Assembly: GCA_014529385.2 (NCBI GenBank)
Contig: CM043968.1
Location: 24,058,513 to 24,122,512 of the forward strand
Source: Adiantum capillus-veneris
Taxonomy: Eukaryota; Streptophyta; Polypodiopsida; Polypodiales; Pteridaceae
Length of the DNA: 64,000 bases
Direction: 5' to 3'
Below are positions 57,662 to 64,000 of this stretch, one piece after another. Numbering within the stretch: the stretch's first letter is position 1; every line of letters begins with the position of its first letter. Both the position numbers and the translations under genes were made by a program. The notes beneath the pieces are model-generated. The model saw only the letters and a list, made by a program, of their open reading frames with translations, had not been told where the DNA came from and made no database searches.

Positions 57662-58177
57662 CTAACTTGGTGCCCTTACATCAACCCTCTTTAAAGAGGA
57701 GAGCACATCAAGTCCCTTCTGGCTCATATGGCCAAGTCTTTTGTGCCACAACTCCAAATGAGAGGCAACTTCGGCCATTGCAAGAAACTTGCCAGGCAAA
57801 GCTTTGCAATGTAAATAATACAATGTACCACTCTTGCATCCCTTGACAATGAGCATTGATCCCTTAAGCAACTTCCATGAACCCCCAACAAAAATGGTTG
57901 TATAACCCTGTGCATCCATCTGGCCAACAGACAATAGACTCTTCTTGATGCCTGGTACATACCTTACATCTTTAAGCATAAACTCTTGGCCATTGTTTAA
58001 TGCCAAGCGCACAGTGCCCATTCCTTCAATGTCACAAGCATGGTTATCCCAAAGGTAAACCTTGCCATACTTGCCTGCATGATAAGAAGCAAAACACTCC
58101 ACAGATGGAGTCACATGAAATGAGGCACCCGAGTCTACTATCCAAGACTGTGTAAGGCCATCATTTGCACTTAGCAA
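57662..58177 (-). pseudogene. pol: copia protease and integrase zinc finger of element 3
   Basis: WIVDSGASFHVTPS is a canonical protease active-site loop; RYVPGIKKSLLSVGQ and the integrase zinc-finger start LELWHKRLGHMSQKGLDVL follow. The frame ends at a TAG caused by the frameshift before LDFCND. Confidence 0.95.
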
Positions 58178-58706
58178 TGCATCAATGACATCTCAAAGAA
58201 ACCACAAGCGTTTCCCAAGAGTCTGGCAAAGTCATCAACAAAAATATGGCTTTCAACTTGTCATCAAAAGGTTGAAGCCCAGTATCCTGTAACTGACTCA
58301 TAACACTCGTGAAAGCACTTAAGTGCTCAGAAGCCGACTTTGCTTCGTCAATCATCATGTTCACCAGTTTGCGCATCAAATGCACCTGATTCACAGGGGT
58401 GGCATTCTCATAAGTGGCCTTCAACTTATGCCAAATTGCATGTGCACTGTCCAAGCCCTTTATGTCTACCAGAATGTCATCAGTCACCGCCATTTTGATG
58501 TAGGCCTTTGCCCTCTTGTTGAGCTTGGCCCAATCCTCATCCGGCATATCCTCAGGCTTTACAGCCAAAAGGGCGTCCTCACAATCCTTGAGGAACAAAA
58601 TCCCCTGCATCCTGTCCTGCCATAGGTCGAAACCTGTACCGTCAAATCGCTTGATTTCCATCAAGCTCTTGGCATCAGACGACGAGGAACCAGCGGAGAT
58701 TTGCAC
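58178..58706 (-). pseudogene. gag: copia gag of element 3, C-terminus deleted
   Basis: EIKRFDGTGFDLWQDRMQG, DDILVDIKGLDSAHAIWHKL and FDDKLKAIFLLMTLPDSWET are typical copia gag. The start used here is a GTG at 58704-58706, possibly a mutated ATG. Immediately after WETLVVSL the sequence jumps within about 20 codons to the protease, so the later gag helices and the CCHC knuckle are missing through a deletion of some hundreds of bases. Confidence 0.9.
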
Positions 58707-59203
58707 GAATAAAAATGCAACAGAAAGTGTCTACACAAAATCTGAAAATTTTCAGTGATCACAATGTACCGCACGTTGCATACAATGTGCTGAAAATTTC
58801 AACAATTAACAAGTATCCCCAATGCGTACTTGCATAAACCCACAAAAGGCGTACATAAACCTCAATTTGTGTACATAAAAACAGTCCAATTCTGAATTTT
58901 CTGCAAATTTACTGTTTTGGCGCATCAATTTGCATCAAATGGACCTGTTTTGAGTGGGAAAAGCAAGGGACATTCACGGGAATCGATTTAGCACACCTGC
59001 GTTTTGCTGTTTTGACCTGTAATTTTCTGGTTTTTACCTGTTTTGACCTAATTTCAGCCTGTTTTAGGCTGTTTTGGAAACCCTAATCACCCTAGGTGAC
59101 ACCGGAAGCAAGGGGCTTCGTGATGAAAGCGGAAATTTGACGCGAGAGAAGCCTTTCGCCTACTATCCAGCCTTCTGCGCAAAGCTTCTGAAACCCTAAT
59201 CTG
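58707..59203 (-). other. Leader of copia element 3
   Basis: Non-coding sequence between primer site and gag. It contains repeated gcctgttttagg / acctgttttgacc phrases near 59030-59070. Confidence 0.6.
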
Positions 59204-59215
59204 GCTCTGATACCA
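59204..59215 (-). other. tRNA-iMet primer-binding site of copia element 3
   Basis: Minus strand tggtatcagagc is a perfect 12-base match, two bases inside the LTR. Confidence 0.95.
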
Positions 59216-59217
59216 AT

Positions 59218-59451
59218 TGTTGAGCGCGCGGCGGTGTGTGCAAGTGATAGAGCACGCGAAGATGTGCAGGCCTTGAGGCTTGAAGCGGAGGCACTGTGTT
59301 GCAAAAGGGAAGCGCTAATAGAACGAAGAGGGAGAGAGAGAGAGAGCTCACGTTTTTGGGGAAAACTCAATAAGTGAGTTTTGGGTCAATATGAACCTGG
59401 ACAAAGTATAAAAATGTACAAAAAGGGGTTATTTAGGCCTTTAACCCAACA
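59218..59451 (-). repeat. 5' LTR of copia element 3
   Basis: Minus strand TGTTGGG to CTCAACA. It lacks 53 bp present in the 3' LTR, with the breakpoint at a shared gggt; otherwise almost identical, so insertion was relatively recent. Confidence 0.95.
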
Positions 59452-59456
59452 AGATT

Positions 59457-60028
59457 GGGAGATTAGAAAGCTCACTTCAAGGGGAGGAATTTTAGTTGCA
59501 GTAGTTTATCATTTCGCATTAGTGTTATTTGCATTTCATTCAATAAAGCTCATGAGCAAGGCACGACAGCAACCATGGCAGCTGCAGCACCAAGATGGTG
59601 CGGGTACTAAAGTCGGAAGACGAAGGAGTAGGAGTAGAGGAGGACAAACAATGAAGTTGTGGCAATGAAAGTTTTTGCACACTCCTGCACTAGAGCTATG
59701 TGTTAGACTCCTGGATTGGAGTTGTGACGCCATCTGAAGTGCATCTCATCAAGTGGATGCTTGACCAAAAATTACGCATAATGGGGATCCTTGGAGTACT
59801 GAAGCATCTGTTGGGCACAAGCATCACCCTACCGTTGATGATGCATCTCCATTCTTTTGTACTCAGTAGGTGGAGACAAGCCGTACTCTTCCGAATCTTC
59901 CGAAGGTGGACAATGTCCATTGGAGAGTGGTCTAGTACCGCAGTTTCCTCCTAGCAGGATTCATCGACTCAATCTATGTGTGTTGTGAGTAAAGGGATCG
60001 GATCCTTCATAGAAGAAGAATCGATTGA
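59457..60028 (-). pseudogene. Decayed gypsy leader and gag start
   Basis: Minus-strand segments between 59960 and 59480 translate in pieces (MEMHHQR, QQMLQYSKDPHYA, FLVKHPLDEMHFRW) downstream of a gypsy primer site at 60029-60040. Position suggests a gag N-terminus, without a recognised domain. A purine run tcaaggggaggaat lies at about 59487-59500. Confidence 0.4.
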
Positions 60029-60040
60029 GCTTTGATACCA
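60029..60040 (-). other. tRNA-iMet primer-binding site of a gypsy relic
   Basis: Minus strand tggtatcaaagc has one mismatch to the initiator Met tRNA complement and adjoins an LTR end. Confidence 0.8.
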
Positions 60041-60041
60041 C

Positions 60042-60300
60042 TATAATAGACTTGGACACTCCAAGCCGAGAATCTACCAGCACACACGTGAGAAAACTGA
60101 AAGAACTTGACAAAACTAAGAGAGAGACGACACGGCACGACGAAGTTCCGTGCCCAAAGAGACTCGCCCCAGCCTTTTGGTATCGCTTTTTTTTAATGCT
60201 TCACAAAGCACAAAGTCCAAGGGTCCTCTTCTCAGCAATGCTCCCAAGCTTATCTGCCTGAGACTTGTTAGACTTACACCACTCTGCTGCTTCACAGGTC
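60042..60300 (-). repeat. gypsy LTR fragment, minus strand
   Basis: Minus strand ends ttggagtgtccaagtcta-like, as in the E1 LTR, and carries the U5 module in altered form (gataccaaaagg, ggggcgag, ctttgggcacggaact) at about 60145-60200. The upstream part of the LTR is lost. Confidence 0.75.
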
Positions 60301-60330
60301 TAGGGCATGCATGTACGGCTAGCAAGGTAG

Positions 60331-60410
60331 GATCCGTACGTACGTACGGATCTGTACGGTTCGGTACGTCTGTACGCTATTCGTGTTGTACGTTTTTTTT
60401 TTTTTTTTTG
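60331..60410. repeat. GTAC-rich perfect palindrome followed by poly(T)
   Basis: 60331-60352 is a perfect 22-bp palindrome centred on cgtacgtacg and bounded by gatc on each side. It is followed by gtac at 60354-60357 and further gtac copies up to about 60390, then a T run of about 19 and a G run. Confidence 0.9.
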
Positions 60411-61146
60411 AGGGGGGGCGGTGCTGTGGGTAATGTGTGAAAATAAACCCTATTGCCTCGGCAATTTTTGGTTTGCCCTTCTTTAGCCTTAACCCAACGC
60501 CTAATTTGTAGACATTTCGACACAACTTTGCATCTGTAAAGCACATGCCACGCACGAATGTCATTGCGGTGGTGAATATAGGAGGGCAAGCACGATTAGG
60601 AACTCGTATGAAAGCTTTGCCTTGGTTTGTAAAATAGTGAACTAACATCCTTGGAGTGATACTTATGAATTCTTTATCAAGTACAAACCGTATTGTAGGT
60701 TTTTGGCTTTTCGTTAAAAAAACCTACGAATTTTACGTACCTAACAACTCTATCCATTTGATACTACGTACCGGTCGTACCGAATACGTACTGTACCCTA
60801 TGTACCTTATCACCTTGACGGCTAGCGTGCCTTTCGACTGGCCACCCTTTGCATATGCATTTAGATTGCACTGTCCGGCCGGCCGCCCACATTGTCCGGG
60901 CGCCCTCATATTTCATTTATTTCTTGTTGGGTCGTGGGGGATTTTTCAAGGCATTGCCCTGCCTCCACTTGGGCACCTATTTATGGGGCCAGGGAGTACT
61001 TAGGTCCCACTTCCATCATCTGATGTACTAACAGGTCTTGTGGTTGATGGTAGTCATGGGGGGCTGATCGCCCCCTCCTCATCACCATATCTTGCGTTTG
61101 TGGTCTACTGTCAAAACTTTGCATTTTTGTTGCCGACTTGAAGGCA
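60411..61146. other. Unassigned region and LINE 5' flank
   Basis: No gene was recognised. A minus-strand frame at 60319-60648 (AMTFVRGMCFTDAKLCRNVY) has no known domain. GTAC motifs are dense again near 60770-60810 (tacgtaccggtcgtaccgaa). The 150 bases before 61147 are probably LINE 5' untranslated sequence. Confidence 0.35.
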
Positions 61147-62079
61147 ATGTCAGACAAAACTCGCAAGGGTGGAAAATCCACACTCACCATGGAAAATGAT
61201 GCAAAATCTCCAAGGAATTTGGATGCTAATCCAACCATGTCGTTTACAACAACGGAAGCAATGATCATGGCTTACTTGGTCTCATTACAAAAAACTGTCA
61301 ACAAGCAAGGTGAAGAGCTGCGCGCACTTGCAATGGAGAATGGCACTTTAAGAGTTTTCGTTATGGAGAATGAGCACCTCAAGAAGGTTCTTGAAATACA
61401 AACAACACGCTTGATGCATCTTGAGAATGAAGTTCAAGAATGTAAGCGTTCTCTTGTTGACATGAATGTATTAAAAGAGCGCCTGAGCAAAGTGGAGAGT
61501 GATCATGTATTGAAAGAGGAAATGATAGATACAATACGACATGATGGATGTGAGATGAGAAATGCATCCAAATCATGGGCTGATATATGTAAGGATAATG
61601 TGGTTTCTACATCTCCTATCACGCAAGCCATTGTCCAAGCAAAGAATGTAGAGAATGTGGACACTCAAGAATTGCAAAAACGGCAAAAACGCTCAAAGAA
61701 CATCGTCATTCATGGAATCAAGGAGGAAAGCATGGAAACACCCCAATCTCTTGCAGTTGCTATTGAAGAGTTTTTTGCTACATACTTTGGTATGTCTGGA
61801 ATCATGGCTTATGGTGCACATCGAGTTGGAAAACAAGGAGTTTCTCTCTCGGGAGAAAGACCTATTGTATGTACCATGCCTGATGAGGTAAAGAGAAAGA
61901 TCATCCTTGACAATAGTTGAATCTACCTCAAAGGAACGGGTTGTAATGTATATGAGGATCGTACTCTTATGCAACAAAATGTACGTCACAAAGCATATGA
62001 GGAAAGAAGCAAGAAGGTTAAGGTGTCGTCTCAAGAAGAAAAGTCACTTGAGGAGGATGGAAGTCCACCCAACAAATAG
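61147..62079 (+). pseudogene. LINE ORF1 (RNA-binding coiled-coil protein)
   Basis: ATG at 61147 (MSDKTRKGGKST). A coiled coil spans roughly residues 40-130 (LEIQTTRLMHLENEVQECKR). An RRM-like and C-terminal region follows (RSKNIVIHGIKEESMETPQS, GAHRVGKQGVSL). A single in-frame TGA at 61918-61920 interrupts it; the frame continues open to a TAG at 62077-62079, so only one nonsense change separates it from a full ORF of 310 codons. Confidence 0.8.
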
Positions 62080-62117
62080 GGACACATGATCTATGAGACC
62101 AACTCATGCTTGCGAAT

Positions 62118-62890
62118 AAGCTTTTGAAATTGTAACGAGTATCCATGGAATGTGGGAATTGGCAATGATGAGCTTACCAATGACTCCGATGTGATACTTC
62201 TTGTCGAAACATGGGAGCATGATGCACAACGAATTCTTGGATTTGACAAATACAATGTGCATTCTTTGATGTGGGCCAAAAATGCAAAGTAACATAGAGG
62301 CAAAGGAGGCGTAGCATGTATGACCAAAAAGGGTTTGAAAGATGTTTCCATTGTCAAAGAAGATAAGTATAAACGCTACTTATGGCTGAAAATCAGCCCA
62401 CCAAATGGTCAAGTCATGTTTGTGGCTAATTGCTACATTCCTCACTATGACTCCAACTTTTATGCTCGCTTGGATATGGATAGAGATCAGTCCTTTGTTA
62501 AACTAAAGGAAGACATTGCTCATTACAAGGACCAGGGTGAAGTCATTGTCTTTGGAGACGTGAATGCCCGCACAAATACGTTACAGCATGACACACAACA
62601 AGTCGACATGCCGCATGTCTCAAGAAGAATGACTCATACATGTATAATCGAAGTTCTAATGATGCAAAAGAACTGGATCACTATGGAAAGTCACTTCTAT
62701 ATATGTGCAATAGTACCGGAATGCTCATTGCAAATGGTGTCTCTCTATGGCAAGGCACCAATGACTTTACATGTAGAAAGCACAATGGTGATAGCATGAT
62801 TGACTATATATTGTTTTCGGTAGCCACTCTAGAATGCATACAAAGCTTTACACTTGGTGAATGAAATCCGGAATCGGATCATAGGATGTT
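62118..62890 (+). pseudogene. LINE endonuclease domain
   Basis: Exonuclease-endonuclease-phosphatase fold motifs in order: NDSDVILLVETWEHD (metal-binding Glu), RGKGGVACMTKKG, NGQVMFVANCYIPHYDSNF, IVFGDVNARTN, then after a frameshift NGVSLWQGTNDFTCRK, DSMIDYILFS and SDHR near 62877. The SDH motif and catalytic Asp/Asn are preserved. It nicks chromosomal DNA to prime reverse transcription. Lesions: a TAA near 62290, the shift near 62610 and a TGA near 62862. Confidence 0.85.
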
Positions 62891-64000
62891 ATGTATTGAC
62901 CTCAAGTGTGGTAAAAGACCCGAGCATGTAGCCTCCAATCATGATGTGAATCATTCGTACCTACGTTTAGACTTCAAACGAGCACTTATATATGCCGATA
63001 TGGTGGACCAAATGTTAAGCATGACAGAGAATCAAGAGAGCCCAACATTAGAATGCAAGTGGAAAGTTTTCAAAGAAGTAATTTGCTCTTGTGCGAAGGA
63101 ATGCTTTTCGGTGAAACACGCGTCTTGCAAAAGGTCTAAGAAGGGTAGCACCAAGAAGAAATGGTTTGACATGGAATGTTATCAAATCCGAAAACACTTG
63201 CTAAAGTTGGATGTAAGCAAAGACAAGGAAGTTTACTTAGAACGTTCACACACATATAAAGCACTTGTTCAAAAAAAGAGGAGAAGGTGGGAAGTCAAAA
63301 AACAACTTCTTTTAGCGCAAGAGAAAGCATGCATGTGGCAAGTTTTGGCAAAATCTAAAAGGCAAGCGTGTTAAGAGCTTTGGTGACTTGACTCTTGACG
63401 ATATGTATACACATTGCAAGAACCTCTATGAGCAACCCAATGTTGATAAGATGGAGTGTTGTAGCTTCCTTCTGTTTATGCCTCCCTTGTTTACCTACGC
63501 GCTTGAGAAACTTGCTACTCGCAAGGCAGGGGACCTTCAAGGTGTTAAGGCTGAAATGATTAAATAAACAAGCAAGAAAACACGATATTGGATACGCGAT
63601 ATGTTTAACCTTGCACTTCAACATGGCATGCCTCATGATTGGAGTGCAAATTGGACCAAACCTTTGCACAAAGGAGGAGATGTAATCAATGTGAACAACT
63701 ATCGCACTATAATGGTTGGTTCTTTGATGGCAAAGTTATTTGGATGTATCATGGAAATGAAGATCAGTGAATGGGCTGAAAAGAACGGCAAACGTGCGCT
63801 TGGCCAAGCACGTTTTCGGAAGCATCATAGCACTATTGATCACCTTGTCACTCTTCGAGTTCTTATGGAAGCGTCTCGATTGAAAGGAAAAAAGTTGTAC
63901 TGTTGCTTTGTGGATTTCAAGAAAGCTTTTGACATGGTACCGCAAGGAAATCTTTGGAGACGTATGCGAAGCCTTCAAGTACCGAGAGAATTTATGCATG
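62886..64000 (+). pseudogene. LINE ORF2 linker and reverse transcriptase, partial
   Basis: The linker 62886-63374 is basic and helical (KKKWFDMECYQIRKHLLKL, KKRRRWEVKKQLLLAQEK). RT follows after a shift: NYRTIMVGSLMAKLFG near 63695, LGQARFRKHHSTIDHLVTLR near 63800 and LYCCFVDFKKAFDMVP near 63895, which is RT motif A with its catalytic Asp. The window ends before the second catalytic motif. A stop occurs near 63565 (EMIK then TAA). Confidence 0.9.

Larger units (their letters stand above)
54662..59451 (-). mobile_element. Ty1/copia element 3, nearly complete
   Basis: LTRs 54662-54948 (287 bp) and 59218-59451 (234 bp) are flanked by perfect AGATT duplications (54657-54661, 59452-59456). A perfect primer site lies at 59204-59215 and a polypurine tract aagtgggatgt at 54949-54959. 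Gag, protease, integrase, RT and RNase H are present with few lesions: a deletion removing the gag C-terminus, one frameshift and about two TAG stops. It is the youngest-looking autonomous-type element here. Confidence 0.97.
61147..64000 (+). mobile_element. LINE (non-LTR retrotransposon), cut by window end
   Basis: Plus strand: ORF1 61147-62079, endonuclease 62118-62890, linker to 63370, RT from about 63370 to the window edge. Order ORF1, endonuclease, RT is that of L1-like elements. A few stops and shifts are present. The linker aligns with that of the minus-strand LINE at 25.9 kb, but sequences are well diverged. The 3' end lies outside the window. Confidence 0.9.

Noticed and set aside
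60319-60648. 109-codon minus-strand frame
   Set aside because: It runs through the poly(T) and GTAC-rich tract and shows no domain; kept only as a mention.

Overview
This 64 kb window reads as repeat-rich nuclear DNA of a land plant. The evidence is plant-type Ty1/copia, Ty3/gypsy (chromovirus) and LINE retrotransposons, about fifteen long dinucleotide microsatellites, and two spliced exons of a plant-type pyridoxal-5'-phosphate synthase glutaminase subunit (PDX2) with canonical GT/AG borders. The species cannot be read from the sequence; the heavy AG/CT microsatellite load and mixed, decayed retroelements would fit a large-genome lineage such as a fern, lycophyte or gymnosperm (inference). 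No tRNA, rRNA, CRISPR or prokaryotic feature was seen.

Layout. 0.3-4.2 kb: decayed gypsy chromovirus (minus). 4.3-6.3 kb: unassigned DNA, then an array of four imperfect hairpins (6.3-6.6 kb) that recurs at 15.0-15.4 kb. 7.6-14.1 kb: two fused copia copies of one family (minus), ordered LTR-gag-LTR-gag-pol, the longer ending in a re-duplicated reverse transcriptase piece. 14.3-20 kb: minisatellite, second hairpin array, a broken gene of unknown function (15.5-17.2 kb) and a copia RT relic (plus). 20.5-25.6 kb: two possible first exons, LTR fragments and a 1.16 kb solo LTR. 25.7-32.3 kb: a LINE (minus) split by a 4.1 kb gypsy element (E1) with a perfect CCACT target-site duplication. 32.5-32.9 kb: the PDX2 exons. 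33.5-36.8 kb: fragments of pol-less gypsy elements (minus). 36.8-43.3 kb: a decayed gypsy element with gag to chromodomain and one 3' LTR (E3, plus). 43.3-48.5 kb: a three-level nest of LTRs containing a complete 3.86 kb non-autonomous element with perfect TGGTG duplication. 48.5-53.6 kb: two more internally deleted gypsy elements. 54.7-59.5 kb: an almost complete copia element (minus, AGATT duplication). 60.0-60.4 kb: a gypsy LTR fragment and a GTAC-rich palindrome. 61.1-64 kb: a LINE (plus) running off the window.

How it fits together. Most of the window is successive insertions into insertions. Gypsy elements lacking part or all of pol recur (E1, E2, E5, E7 and the 43.7 kb element); their LTRs share a polyadenylation/U5 module and initiator-Met-tRNA primer sites, so they were probably mobilised by full-length relatives outside the window. 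The one recognisable host gene, PDX2, survives as two exons with transposons on both sides.
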